Of a stretch of 64,000 nucleotides of DNA, positions 1 through 8,710 are shown one piece after another; positions within the stretch are counted from its first letter, which is position 1; every line of letters starts with the position of its first letter. This DNA is from Staphylococcus sp. ACRSN. GTDB lineage: Bacteria > Bacillota > Bacilli > Staphylococcales > Staphylococcaceae. The stretch spans positions 1-64,000 of the forward strand of contig NZ_JAKRNS010000013.1 in NCBI RefSeq assembly GCF_022346615.1, in the 5' to 3' direction. The notes under the pieces were generated by a model that made no database searches, was not told the DNA's origin, and was given only the letters and a program-made list of their open reading frames with translations. The position numbers were made by a program, and so were the translations under genes.

Positions 1-3
1 TTG

Positions 4-118
4 TCTGGTGACAATGGCAAGGAGGTCACACCTGTTCCCATGCCGAACACAGAAGTTAAGCTCCTTAGCGCCGATGGTAGTCGGACTTACGTTCCGCAAG
101 AGTAGGACGTTGCCAGGC
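4..118 (+). rRNA. rrf: 5S ribosomal RNA
   Basis: About 115 nt, with the typical staphylococcal 5S beginning and a closing GCCAGGC that pairs with the 5' end. The conserved CCGAACACAGAAGTTAAGC stretch of loops B and C is present. It marks the 3' end of an rRNA operon whose 16S and 23S genes would lie to the left of the window. Confidence 0.97.
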
Positions 119-129
119 AATAACATTAT

Positions 130-204
130 TCCACAGTAGCTCAGTGGTAGAGCTATCGGCTGTTAACCGATCGGTCGTAGGTTCGAGTCCTACCTGTGGA
201 GCCA
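130..204 (+). tRNA. tRNA-Asn (GTT)
   Basis: A full cloverleaf with a TCCACAG/CTGTGGA acceptor stem, the TTCGAGTCC T arm and anticodon GTT at about 162-164. The CCA end is encoded. It is the first of six tRNAs following the 5S gene and is probably cotranscribed with the rRNA operon. Confidence 0.96.
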
Positions 205-207
205 TAT

Positions 208-279
208 GGCCCCGTGGTCAAGCGGTTAAGACACCGCCCTTTCACGGCGGTAACACGGGTTCGAGTCCCGTCGGGGTCA
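208..279 (+). tRNA. tRNA-Glu (TTC)
   Basis: The cloverleaf opens with GGCCCCG and closes with CGGGGTCA. The anticodon is TTC at 241-243, and CCA is not encoded. It lies four bases after tRNA-Asn. Confidence 0.96.
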
Positions 280-287
280 TTACATAC

Positions 288-363
288 GGAGGATTAGCTC
301 AGCTGGGAGAGCATCTGCCTTACAAGCAGAGGGTCGGCGGTTCGAACCCGTCATCCTCCACCA
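288..363 (+). tRNA. tRNA-Val (TAC)
   Basis: The acceptor stem is GGAGGAT/ATCCTCC, the anticodon loop CTTACAA gives TAC, and CCA is encoded. Confidence 0.96.
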
Positions 364-378
364 TTCAAGTTAATACGC

Positions 379-462
379 GGAGGGGTAGCGAAGTGGCTAA
401 ACGCGGCGGACTGTAAATCCGCTCCTTCGGGTTCGGCAGTTCGAATCTGCCCCCCTCCACCA
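379..462 (+). tRNA. tRNA-Tyr (GTA)
   Basis: A class II tRNA with the long variable arm (CTCCTTCGGG region), anticodon GTA in CTGTAAA, a GGAGGGG/CCCCTCC acceptor stem and an encoded CCA. Confidence 0.96.
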
Positions 463-466
463 TTAA

Positions 467-541
467 TGGGCTATAGCCAAGCGGTAAGGCAACGGACTTT
501 GACTCCGTCACGCGCTGGTTCGAATCCAGCTAGCCCAGCCA
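467..541 (+). tRNA. tRNA-Gln (TTG)
   Basis: The acceptor stem is TGGGCTA/TAGCCCA, the anticodon loop CTTTGAC gives TTG, and CCA is encoded. Confidence 0.96.
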
Positions 542-544
542 TTA

Positions 545-617
545 GAGCCATTAGCTCAGTTGGTAGAGCATCTGACTTTTAATCAGAGGGTCAGAGGTTC
601 GAATCCTCTATGGCTCA
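545..617 (+). tRNA. tRNA-Lys (TTT)
   Basis: The acceptor stem is GAGCCAT/ATGGCTC, the anticodon loop CTTTTAA gives TTT, and CCA is not encoded. It is the last tRNA of the block and is followed directly by a terminator. Confidence 0.96.
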
Positions 618-621
618 CTTA

Positions 622-657
622 GAAAAGCATTTCTCCTTGGAGAAGTGCTTTTTTTAT
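622..657 (+). terminator. Terminator of the rRNA/tRNA operon
   Basis: A hairpin with stem AAGCATTTCTCC/GGAGAAGTGCTT and a two-base loop is followed by a run of T. It ends the 5S-tRNA transcript. The roughly 210 bases from here to the arginase start are very AT-rich, and I see nothing in them beyond likely promoter sequence. Confidence 0.9.
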
Positions 658-873
658 TTTATCAAATAATATTGAAAAAAATTATAATTTATAAATATAA
701 TTTTTATGCTTATTAACCCTTTATATGTGATATGAAAATGTATGTTAAATCATAATTTTGATTTTATATGTAAAATGCTTAATTTATTTTAAAAAACCTT
801 TATTAAATTGACTTGAAAGTTAATTCTGTTTAGCTTATTCTAGTATCACATGAAGACAAAGGGGTTTTTACGA

Positions 874-1782
874 ATGACAAATAAAGTAATAGATATTATA
901 GGCGCGCCTTCAACTTTTGGTCAAAGAAAGTTAGGTGTGAATTTTGGACCAGATGCAATTCGATATGCTGGTTTAGTTTCACGCATTAAGGCAATTGGAT
1001 TATCAGTGAATGATAAAGGTAATATAGAAGTACCTTTTTTAGATATAGAAAAATTTAATTCAGAGCAAAAAGGATTACGTAATTTAAATGAGATTGCAAC
1101 AGTTTCAAGTAATCTTTGTAAATCTGTTTCTGAGAGTATTAGTGAAAATCATTTTCCATTGATTTTAGGAGGCGATCATTCGATAGCGATTGGTTCTATT
1201 TCTGGTGTGAGTCAACATTATAATAATTTAGGTATTATATGGTATGACGCGCATGGTGATTTAAATGTGCCTGAAGAGTCGCCGTCCGGTAATATTCATG
1301 GTATGCCTTTACGTATACTAGCAGGTGATGGTGACCCATCACTAGTTGAAATAGGTGGAGATAATCCTAAAGTTAAGGCTGAGAACATTGTTTTAATTGG
1401 AATGAGAGATTTAGATATCGGTGAAAAGAAATACATAAAAGAAAACAATATTAAAACTTTTACTATGGCAGATGTTGACCGTATTGGCATAAATCAAGTT
1501 ATTGAAGAATCATTAAGCTATTTAAAAGATAAAACTGATGGAATTCATTTATCTTTAGATGTTGATGGACTGGATCCTGTTGAAACACCTGGTACAGGGA
1601 CAAGAGTATTAGGCGGATTAACTTATAGAGAAAGTCATTTTGCACTAGAGCTACTACACAGCAGTAATTTGATAACTTCTATGGATGTTGTTGAGGTAAA
1701 TCCTTTAATTGATCAAAATAATCATACAGCAGAGCAAGCAGTAAGTTTAGTAGGCAGTTTCTTTGGTGAAACATTATTATAA
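874..1782 (+). CDS. rocF: Arginase family protein (probable arginase)
   Basis: A 302-residue ureohydrolase that would hydrolyse L-arginine to ornithine and urea in the cytoplasm. The binuclear manganese site is visible as GGDHS, DAHGDLN, and LDVDGLDP in the C-terminal third, with a final EVNPLID block; length and motifs are typical of arginase. An in-frame ATG lies 24 bases upstream at 850, but the Shine-Dalgarno AAAGGGG at 857-863 fits the ATG at 874, giving [10 protein letters not shown]. It is a single gene between the tRNA terminator and its own terminator. Agmatinase or formiminoglutamase are the family alternatives, but arginase is the usual staphylococcal gene at this place. Confidence 0.9.
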   Translation: MTNKVIDIIGAPSTFGQRKLGVNFGPDAIRYAGLVSRIKAIGLSVNDKGNIEVPFLDIEKFNSEQKGLRNLNEIATVSSNLCKSVSESISENHFPLILGGDHSIAIGSISGVSQHYNNLGIIWYDAHGDLNVPEESPSGNIHGMPLRILAGDGDPSLVEIGGDNPKVKAENIVLIGMRDLDIGEKKYIKENNIKTFTMADVDRIGINQVIEESLSYLKDKTDGIHLSLDVDGLDPVETPGTGTRVLGGLTYRESHFALELLHSSNLITSMDVVEVNPLIDQNNHTAEQAVSLVGSFFGETLL

Positions 1783-1791
1783 ACATGATTT

Positions 1792-1830
1792 AAAGCTGAT
1801 ATAAATTCTTTATATATCAGCTTTATTTTA
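1792..1830 (+). terminator. Terminator of the arginase gene
   Basis: The arms AAAGCTGATATA and TATATCAGCTTT form a hairpin followed by a T-rich tail. This isolates the arginase gene from the cdaA operon. Confidence 0.85.
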
Positions 1831-1916
1831 ATTGTAAAAAATATATACTTCATATGACAGTTAAGCTTTAGATTGGTATAATAATACTATGGGAACAGAA
1901 TACCGGAGGAGATGTT

Positions 1917-2723
1917 ATGGATTTTTCCAATTTTTTTGATAACTGGAGTACAGTAAAAATTATAGCTGGCGTACTCGACTTACTCATCGTATGGTATGTA
2001 CTTTATCTTCTCATTACAGTTTTTAAAGGTACTAAAGCCATTCAATTATTAAAAGGTATAGTGGTCATTGTTATTGGCCAGCAATTGAGTAAGATGTTGA
2101 ATTTAACAGCTACATCTCGTTTGTTTGATTTGGTTATTCAATGGGGTGTGTTAGCACTAATTGTTATTTTCCAACCGGAAATAAGACGAGCGTTGGAGCA
2201 GTTAGGACGAGGAAGCTTGTTTAAGCGTTATTCTTCAAACTTGAATAACGATGAAGGTAAATTAATTTCTTCTGTATCTAAAGCAGTTCAATATATGGCG
2301 AAACGTCGTATTGGTGCACTAATTGTTTTTGAAAAGGAAACAGGCTTACAAGATTATATTGAAACAGGTATAGCTATGAATTCTGAGATATCTCAGGAAT
2401 TACTCACAAATGTGTTTATTCCAAATACACCATTACATGATGGCGCTATGATTATACAAGCAAGTAAAATAGCAAGTGCAGCAAGTTATTTACCTCTCTC
2501 AGATAGTGCTAAAATAGCAAAAAGTTTAGGCACAAGACATAGAGCAGCTGTCGGTATTTCAGAAGTATCTGATGCGTTTACAGTTGTAGTGTCCGAAGAA
2601 ACGGGTTCAATATCAGTTACTTTTGATGGTAAATTGAGAAAAGATATTTCAACAGAAGCTTTTGAAGAGTTACTAGCTGAACATTGGTTTGGCACACACT
2701 TTCAACAGAAAGGTGTGAAGTAG
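1917..2723 (+). CDS. dacA: Diadenylate cyclase CdaA (DacA), c-di-AMP synthase
   Basis: A membrane-bound 268-residue enzyme that joins two ATP into the essential second messenger c-di-AMP, which controls potassium and osmolyte transport and cell-wall integrity. Three hydrophobic segments lie in about residues 15-95, followed by the DAC domain with both signature motifs: DGA at about 175-177 (PLHDGAMII) and RHR at about 207-209 (GTRHRAAVG). A strong ribosome site, GGAGGAG, precedes the ATG. It is the first gene of cdaA-cdaR-glmM, with its stop codon abutting the next ATG. This three-gene order is the conserved Firmicutes arrangement in which CdaR and GlmM modulate the cyclase. Confidence 0.96.
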   Translation: MDFSNFFDNWSTVKIIAGVLDLLIVWYVLYLLITVFKGTKAIQLLKGIVVIVIGQQLSKMLNLTATSRLFDLVIQWGVLALIVIFQPEIRRALEQLGRGSLFKRYSSNLNNDEGKLISSVSKAVQYMAKRRIGALIVFEKETGLQDYIETGIAMNSEISQELLTNVFIPNTPLHDGAMIIQASKIASAASYLPLSDSAKIAKSLGTRHRAAVGISEVSDAFTVVVSEETGSISVTFDGKLRKDISTEAFEELLAEHWFGTHFQQKGVK

Positions 2724-3656
2724 ATGTTAGAGAGTAAATGGGGGCTTAGACTAATAGCTTTAGTTTTAGCAGTTGTTTTTTTCTTATCTGCAAATAACAT
2801 GTTTGGCAATATATTTGACGCTGATCACTTTGGTCAAAAGTCAAACGATACTTTACAAGAAGTACCAGTACAAGTTAAGTATGACAATAAGTCGCTATAT
2901 GCGAGTGATGTACCTGATAAAGTAGATGTGGAAATTTCAGGTCCTCAATCTCAGGTGTTAAAAGCGGAAAATGCAGAGAATGTTAAAGCAGTTTTAGATT
3001 TAACTGGTGAAAAAGCAGGAAAACATACTGCACAGTTTAAGGTGAACGGTCTTAGTGAAGATATCGATTATAATGTAAAACCAAAAGAAACATCAGTTAG
3101 TTTAGAGAAAAAGGTTAGTAAGACATTAAAGGTTGAGCCTGATGTAAGTAATAATGATTTAGATTCAGATTATAAGGTGAGCTCTCAAAAAGTATCACCT
3201 GAATCGGTTACTGTTACAGGTGGTCAAGAACAAATTGATAATATAGCCTACTTAAAAGCTACTTATAAAAATAAAAGTAAAATCTCAAAAGATTTAACAG
3301 ATGCAGCAACTATTACTGCATTTGATAGAAATTTAAATAAAGTTAAAGTATCAGTGGCACCTAAGGAAGTTAATCTCACAGTAAAGTTGACTGATTATAG
3401 TAAGAAAGTTAAAGTAAGACCACAAACGACTGGTGAATTACCAGATAATCTTAAGCTTGATGATATTGATTTAGATGATAAAGAAATAGAAATTTACGGT
3501 AATAGAAACGATTTAGATGATATTAATTCAGTTACGGCGGAAATTAATTTAAATAATATTACAGAATCAACGAAGAAAAATGTAAAATTAAAAATTCCGA
3601 AAAGTGTTTCTAAAGCTAGTTCTGAAGATACAACTGCTGATATAAGTGTAAAATAG
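2724..3656 (+). CDS. cdaR: CdaR (YbbR-domain) regulator of CdaA
   Basis: A 310-residue protein with one N-terminal membrane anchor (about residues 8-24) and an extracytoplasmic remainder made of repeated YbbR-type beta domains. The recurring PxxVxVxG-like pattern can be seen at PDKVDVEISGP, PESVTVTGG and DKEIEIYG. It is known to bind CdaA in the membrane and tune c-di-AMP synthesis. The ATG follows the dacA stop with no gap, so the two are translationally coupled, with AAAGGTG as ribosome site inside dacA. The soluble part is rich in Lys and Asp. Confidence 0.92.
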   Translation: MLESKWGLRLIALVLAVVFFLSANNMFGNIFDADHFGQKSNDTLQEVPVQVKYDNKSLYASDVPDKVDVEISGPQSQVLKAENAENVKAVLDLTGEKAGKHTAQFKVNGLSEDIDYNVKPKETSVSLEKKVSKTLKVEPDVSNNDLDSDYKVSSQKVSPESVTVTGGQEQIDNIAYLKATYKNKSKISKDLTDAATITAFDRNLNKVKVSVAPKEVNLTVKLTDYSKKVKVRPQTTGELPDNLKLDDIDLDDKEIEIYGNRNDLDDINSVTAEINLNNITESTKKNVKLKIPKSVSKASSEDTTADISVK

Positions 3657-3683
3657 ATTATCTAATATAAAGGAGATATAATG

Positions 3684-5036
3684 ATGGCAAAATATTTTGG
3701 TACAGACGGCGTAAGGGGCATTGCAAATAAAGAATTGACCCCAGAACTTGCGTTTAAATTAGGGCGTTATGGTGGATATGTTTTAGCTCATAATAAAGGT
3801 GAAAAACACCCTAAAGTACTAGTAGGTAGAGATACTCGTGTGTCAGGGGAAATGTTAGAATCAGCGCTTATCGCTGGATTAATCTCAATTGGTGCTGAAG
3901 TAATGCGTTTAGGTGTGATATCAACACCTGGCGTAGCTTACTTAACAAGAGAAATGGAAGCAGCATTGGGTGTTATGATTTCTGCATCACACAATCCTGT
4001 GGCAGATAACGGAATCAAATTCTTTGGTTCAGATGGCTTTAAACTTTCAGATGATCAAGAACAAGAAATTGAGTCTTTATTAGATCAAGACAATCCTGAT
4101 TTACCAAGACCAGTTGGTCAAGATATTGTTCATTACTCAGATTATTTTGAGGGTGCTCAAAAATATCTAAGTTACATCAAGTCAACAGTAGATGTTGATT
4201 TAGATGGTATGAAAATTGCACTTGATGGTGCTCATGGCTCGACTTCTTCATTAGCTCCGTTTTTATTTGGTGATTTAGAAGCAGATACAGTTACTGTTGG
4301 TTGTAATCCAAATGGATATAACATTAATGATGGTGTGGGATCAACACATCCTGAAGTGTTAGCTAAAAAAGTGCTTGAAGATGAATGTGATTTTGGTTTA
4401 GCATTTGATGGAGATGGAGATCGATTGATTGCAGTTGATGAAAATGGTGAAATTGTCGATGGAGATCAAATTATGTTTATCATTGGGCAAGAAATGTCGA
4501 AAAACCAAGAACTTAATGACAATATGATAGTTTCTACAGTAATGAGTAATCTTGGCTTTTATAAAGCATTAGAAAATGAAGGTATTCAATCTAATAAAAC
4601 AAAAGTTGGCGATCGCTATGTCGTTGAAGAAATGCGTAGAGGAAATTACAACTTAGGTGGCGAACAATCAGGTCATATTGTTATGATGGATTATAATACA
4701 ACAGGAGATGGACTTTTAACAGGTGTCCAGTTAGCAAGTGTCATTAAAATGACTGGAAAAAAATTAAGTCAATTAGCTAAACAAATGAAGAAATATCCTC
4801 AGTCATTAGTAAATATTAGAGTAACAGATAAGTATCGTGTAGAGGAAAATGTTGATGTACAAGAGGTAATGACAAAAGTAGAAGTTGAAATGAATGGTGA
4901 AGGCCGTATTTTAGTCAGACCTTCTGGTACAGAGCCACTTGTTCGTGTAATGGTGGAAGCGGCTACCGATGAGGATGCACAGCGTTATGCTCAAACAATT
5001 GCTGATGTTGTTGAAGAAAAAATGGGCTTAGAATAA
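3684..5036 (+). CDS. glmM: Phosphoglucosamine mutase GlmM
   Basis: A 450-residue alpha-phosphohexomutase converting glucosamine-6-phosphate to glucosamine-1-phosphate for UDP-GlcNAc and peptidoglycan. Visible motifs are the phosphoserine loop ISASHNP, the metal loop DGDGDR, the sugar loop GGEQSGH, and the phosphate site [11 protein letters not shown]. Two ATGs sit in tandem at 3681 and 3684; I chose the second from its spacing to GGAG and the MAKYFG start. It is the third gene of the cda operon, and GlmM is a known inhibitor of CdaA. Residue 184 is His (CAT at 4233) where the relatives I recall have Asn in the DxANG motif. Confidence 0.96.
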   Translation: MAKYFGTDGVRGIANKELTPELAFKLGRYGGYVLAHNKGEKHPKVLVGRDTRVSGEMLESALIAGLISIGAEVMRLGVISTPGVAYLTREMEAALGVMISASHNPVADNGIKFFGSDGFKLSDDQEQEIESLLDQDNPDLPRPVGQDIVHYSDYFEGAQKYLSYIKSTVDVDLDGMKIALDGAHGSTSSLAPFLFGDLEADTVTVGCNPNGYNINDGVGSTHPEVLAKKVLEDECDFGLAFDGDGDRLIAVDENGEIVDGDQIMFIIGQEMSKNQELNDNMIVSTVMSNLGFYKALENEGIQSNKTKVGDRYVVEEMRRGNYNLGGEQSGHIVMMDYNTTGDGLLTGVQLASVIKMTGKKLSQLAKQMKKYPQSLVNIRVTDKYRVEENVDVQEVMTKVEVEMNGEGRILVRPSGTEPLVRVMVEAATDEDAQRYAQTIADVVEEKMGLE

Positions 5037-5045
5037 TAAATTAAT

Positions 5046-5078
5046 AAAAAAGGACAACTAATTTAGTTGTCCTTTTTT
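5046..5078. terminator. Bidirectional terminator between glmM and mtlD
   Basis: A perfect 15-bp inverted repeat, AAAAAAGGACAACTA/TAGTTGTCCTTTTTT, with a three-base loop. It has a T run on both strands and serves the converging cda and mtl operons. In S. aureus, as I know it, the large surface-protein gene fmtB sits in this place; here only the terminator remains. Confidence 0.92.
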
Positions 5079-5085
5079 CGTTCGC

Positions 5086-6189
5086 TTATAATAATTTGTA
5101 AGCTTTTGTAATTTCTTCAGTTAAATTTTCATCTGTATTTGCATATTCTTTTAAGAAAGCCTCTACACCATATGAATGGATATAGTTATTTTTTTCTACT
5201 GTTTCTTTGTCATTATTATCTTCATACTTTAGTAATAAAGCTGCAGTTTTTACTAAATGTGTATGTTTTAGATTGTTTTGATACAAGTAATTTAAAGGTT
5301 TGATGATACGGTCTTGTGGACCTATTTTTCTTAAAGTACCACGACCTACGCGTGTTACTTCATCAGAAAGATGTGGGTTTTCAAAACGTTTGATTATTTT
5401 TTCAACATATTGTGATTGTGCTTCTTGAGTAAAATCAAACTGTTGTGTAATATATTCACTTGTTTCTTCTAACGTTTGATATAAATCATGTTTAATTACT
5501 TTATCATTAACTGCATCTAAAACTGTTTTTTTGTCGTGGAATTGACCAGCATAAGCTAAAAATGCGTGTCCAGTATTGACAGTTAAAAGCTTTCTTTCAA
5601 TATAAGGTGTGAGTCTATCTACATATTTAATGTGATTCAACTCTGGACCAAACCAAGTATCTTTTTCAACAACCCATTCGTAAAATGGCTCAACCATTAC
5701 ATCTAAAATATTGTCATTTTTTTGTAACGGTACAATACGATCAACCGCTGAATTAGAGAAATGAATATGATCACCTAAAGGGCCAGTAATATTGAGAATG
5801 GCTTCTTTTAAAGTGTCGGTAGCCATAATCGCATTTTCACATGCAACAATATTTACTGGTGTATCTTTTTCCTTTAAGAATGGCGCAAATGATTTAGCGA
5901 TAATAGGTAATATGTTTACACCAACGGCTGTAGTGATAATGTCTGCTTCTAAAACTGCTTGTTTGAGTTCATCGGTAGGTGAGGCTGAATTAATAGCATC
6001 AACATTATTTACACGTGTTGTTGTACGTGATTCGTCTGCTAAAATCACGTCATATGCTTTTTCTTTATCTAAAGCATCAATAATTTCAGTATTTACATCG
6101 GCAAATGTAACTTTGATATTATTATCAGCTAAAATATACCCGATAAAGCCTCTTCCTATATTTCCAGCTCCAAAATGTAAAGCTTTCAT
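5086..6189 (-). CDS. mtlD: Mannitol-1-phosphate 5-dehydrogenase
   Basis: A 367-residue NAD-dependent enzyme oxidising mannitol-1-phosphate to fructose-6-phosphate. The N-terminal Rossmann motif [11 protein letters not shown] (residues 7-17) and the polyol-dehydrogenase block [14 protein letters not shown] are clear, and the length is normal. It is the last gene of the mtl operon; its ATG overlaps the mtlF stop by one base. The dinucleotide motif, fold length and neighbours make the call firm. Confidence 0.95.
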   Translation of the reverse strand: MKALHFGAGNIGRGFIGYILADNNIKVTFADVNTEIIDALDKEKAYDVILADESRTTTRVNNVDAINSASPTDELKQAVLEADIITTAVGVNILPIIAKSFAPFLKEKDTPVNIVACENAIMATDTLKEAILNITGPLGDHIHFSNSAVDRIVPLQKNDNILDVMVEPFYEWVVEKDTWFGPELNHIKYVDRLTPYIERKLLTVNTGHAFLAYAGQFHDKKTVLDAVNDKVIKHDLYQTLEETSEYITQQFDFTQEAQSQYVEKIIKRFENPHLSDEVTRVGRGTLRKIGPQDRIIKPLNYLYQNNLKHTHLVKTAALLLKYEDNNDKETVEKNNYIHSYGVEAFLKEYANTDENLTEEITKAYKLL

Positions 6190-6623
6190 TATGCATCAGC
6201 CTCCTCAAAGACTTGTTTGATTTCTTCAGCTGATTTAGCGTTAATAATACGATCAACATTTTCTTCTTCACTAAAAGTAATCGCAATTTTTGATAATAAA
6301 TCTAAATGTTCTCCATCTTTCCCAGCGATACCAACAACTACTTTAACTTCTTCACCATCCCAATCGATACCTTCAGGAATTTGTAGTAATGTCAAACCTG
6401 ATTTCAATACACTTGCTTTGGCTTCATCAGTACCATGAGGAATAGCTAAACCATTACCCATAAATGTTGAAACAACTTGTTCTCGATCTTTCATAGCTTG
6501 GATATATGCATCTGTTACTGCACCACTTGATACTAGAGCATTTCCAGCTTTTTCAATTGCCTCATTTTGATTTGTTACTGTCGCATTAATAAAAATATTT
6601 TCGTTGCTAAATAATTCAGTCAT
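6189..6623 (-). CDS. mtlF: Mannitol-specific PTS enzyme IIA
   Basis: A 144-residue cytoplasmic EIIA of the fructose-mannitol family, which passes phosphate from HPr to the EIIB domain of MtlA. The phosphorylated histidine is in [12 protein letters not shown] at about residue 64. The separate EIIA, apart from EIICB, is the usual Gram-positive arrangement. It lies 13 bases after mtlR, with a strong AGGAGAG ribosome site. Confidence 0.94.
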   Translation of the reverse strand: MTELFSNENIFINATVTNQNEAIEKAGNALVSSGAVTDAYIQAMKDREQVVSTFMGNGLAIPHGTDEAKASVLKSGLTLLQIPEGIDWDGEEVKVVVGIAGKDGEHLDLLSKIAITFSEEENVDRIINAKSAEEIKQVFEEADA

Positions 6624-6635
6624 AGTAAATCTCTC

Positions 6636-8666
6636 CTAGTTAAGTAATTTTTTTAATTTTAAAAGATAACTTTGTTTTAATATTTGTTTTATGTTGCTTG
6701 AATCTTGAAGAAATGTATCTAAAGTGTTTATATGCTCTACTAAATTGCTAGAAACATCACTGATAATTTCAGAAAGCATATTTTCATCTGCAGGTATAAA
6801 CATATTTAATAAATAGCTAATTTCACAACTTTCAGTATTATCCTTTTCAAATACAATTGGTTTATTTAAAACTGTAATTAAGATAAAAGGCTTTTGTATC
6901 AAGTCACTTTTTAAATGTGGAATTGCAATTGGGTATGGATCTAATGCAAAATTTTGTTCACTATTACGTTTGGTTAAAAGTTTAATGAAAGCATTTTTAT
7001 CATTGATAATTTGATGTTCAAATGTTTTTTCTGCTAAATAGCTTTGCCAATTTGTAACATCTGTATTATCAATATATACAGAATCTACAAGTTCTAAACC
7101 TTTTCTCATAAAGCTTATTGTTGCATCCGAGTTCATAATTTCAAGTTTTGAATCTTGTTCTTGTGTCAAATTTTGATTTGTTGATGAATGTGTGTTTAAA
7201 AATGCTGCTACATGTTTAATATCAGCATCAGGTAATAAAGGATTAACAGTAATATAGGACGCATTAATATCTAAATCTACGGTTGAAATAATAGCGTCAA
7301 ATTGATTTGTATTAAGTTGTTTTAAATCACTAACCGATGATTGTGTAGTACGGGTTATTTCTGAAAATGTTTGTTCTAAACGCGTTGCTAATAATCGACT
7401 AGTACCTATACCACTACTACATACAACAAGTATTGATAATTCATGTTCTTGTTGATTATAGATTGCACCACCAAAATGTAAAACAATAAAAGCAATTTCA
7501 CTATCAGGGAATTCAAGTTCTGGCCATGTTTGTTGTAAAGCATGTGTAATACTATTAAACAAAACAGGGTAATTTTGTTTAATCATATCTGTCAATGGAT
7601 TATAAGTTTCAATATTCGCTCTAAGTCTATTAATTGCCGGTATGATATGCAACTTTAAGCCTTCTGTTAAAGTTGTTAAATCTGTGAAAGTCATGTTTGA
7701 TTTCTCAGCGACATTGGATACAAATTCAGTAATGATATTTTCATCATAGTCATCATTAACACCATCAGTAGATGCTTTACGTTTAGCGCCTCTCAAGTGA
7801 ATTGTAATGAATGTAATTTCTGACTGGTTAAATTGAACGCCGTATATATGTTCTAATTGTAATGCCAATGCTGATGCGACTTCATGTTCAAATGTGTCTT
7901 TAGCACTATTGTATATTTCAGTGCTAAGACCAACATATTCTCCATTTAACATCCGATCTATACTTAAAACGATGTGCACAGTCAGTGTTAAATAACTTGA
8001 TTCAGTTAGTGAGTAGGGTAGTTGATCTAGATGATCCATTAAGACACGCTCTACTTGGAAAATTTTATCCATGTCAACCATGGATAACTGTGAAGCATTT
8101 AAAGATTGGTATACAAAGTGATTTTCTATAACGGAATATACACTGGTACTATTTAAATTATTTACCATAAGTTGGCTTAATAACTCGCGTTTTTTTGATT
8201 CTGGTCCTTCTAATCGAATACCTTCACCGCGTTTTTTAATTAATGCCAATTGATACTGTACGAGTTCATATTCTAACTCATCTAATAGTTTAGCTAATGT
8301 TTGAGTAGATACACCAATTTCATGTGCTAAACTGTATTGTTTGATTGGGTCCTTTGTCTGAATCAAGCCATATAAGATGATTACTTTTTGTTCTTCTTGA
8401 GATAAGTCAATTGTATCTTGCTTTAAAATAGTTTTTTTAAGGTTTGTAATTAACGCTAAATTAGCATCTAATTGGATACCTTTTTTATTCACACGTTCTA
8501 ATTTAATATTAAATGTATCAAGAAAAGTTTCAATAGATTTCAATTCTCTATGAATCGTACGAGAGGATACAGCTAAATGTTGTGCAATGTCGTAAATTTT
8601 GACATATTGGCCGTGATATTTAATTAACATTTCGATAATTTCTTTTTCACGAGTGCTTAAAAACAT
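6636..8666 (-). CDS. mtlR: Mannitol operon transcriptional activator MtlR (PRD/PTS-domain)
   Basis: A roughly 676-residue BglG/MtlR-type activator. It has two N-terminal helix-turn-helix segments (LSTREKEIIEML and QYSLAHEIGVSTQTLAKLL), two PTS regulation domains with conserved His (for example LTVHIVLS and ITIHLRGAKRK), then an EIIB-like domain with a Cys in VVCSSGIGTSRL, and a C-terminal EIIA-like domain with His in PIAIPHLKSD. Phosphorylation of these domains couples it to mannitol uptake. The longer reading frame begins with TTG at 8681; TGGAGG at a good distance favours the ATG at 8666. It probably binds the operator upstream of mtlA. Confidence 0.93.
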   Translation of the reverse strand: MFLSTREKEIIEMLIKYHGQYVKIYDIAQHLAVSSRTIHRELKSIETFLDTFNIKLERVNKKGIQLDANLALITNLKKTILKQDTIDLSQEEQKVIILYGLIQTKDPIKQYSLAHEIGVSTQTLAKLLDELEYELVQYQLALIKKRGEGIRLEGPESKKRELLSQLMVNNLNSTSVYSVIENHFVYQSLNASQLSMVDMDKIFQVERVLMDHLDQLPYSLTESSYLTLTVHIVLSIDRMLNGEYVGLSTEIYNSAKDTFEHEVASALALQLEHIYGVQFNQSEITFITIHLRGAKRKASTDGVNDDYDENIITEFVSNVAEKSNMTFTDLTTLTEGLKLHIIPAINRLRANIETYNPLTDMIKQNYPVLFNSITHALQQTWPELEFPDSEIAFIVLHFGGAIYNQQEHELSILVVCSSGIGTSRLLATRLEQTFSEITRTTQSSVSDLKQLNTNQFDAIISTVDLDINASYITVNPLLPDADIKHVAAFLNTHSSTNQNLTQEQDSKLEIMNSDATISFMRKGLELVDSVYIDNTDVTNWQSYLAEKTFEHQIINDKNAFIKLLTKRNSEQNFALDPYPIAIPHLKSDLIQKPFILITVLNKPIVFEKDNTESCEISYLLNMFIPADENMLSEIISDVSSNLVEHINTLDTFLQDSSNIKQILKQSYLLKLKKLLN

Positions 8667-8710
8667 AGCTATATCCTCCAATGTATTCCTTTAGGTAATC
8701 ATAAAAGTAT

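Noticed and set aside
144-416. A 90-residue open frame over the tRNA cluster
   Set aside because: It is made of four tRNA genes read as codons, with no ribosome site.
5792-6220. A 142-residue frame opposite mtlD
   Set aside because: It is antisense to a conserved dehydrogenase and carries no recognisable domain.
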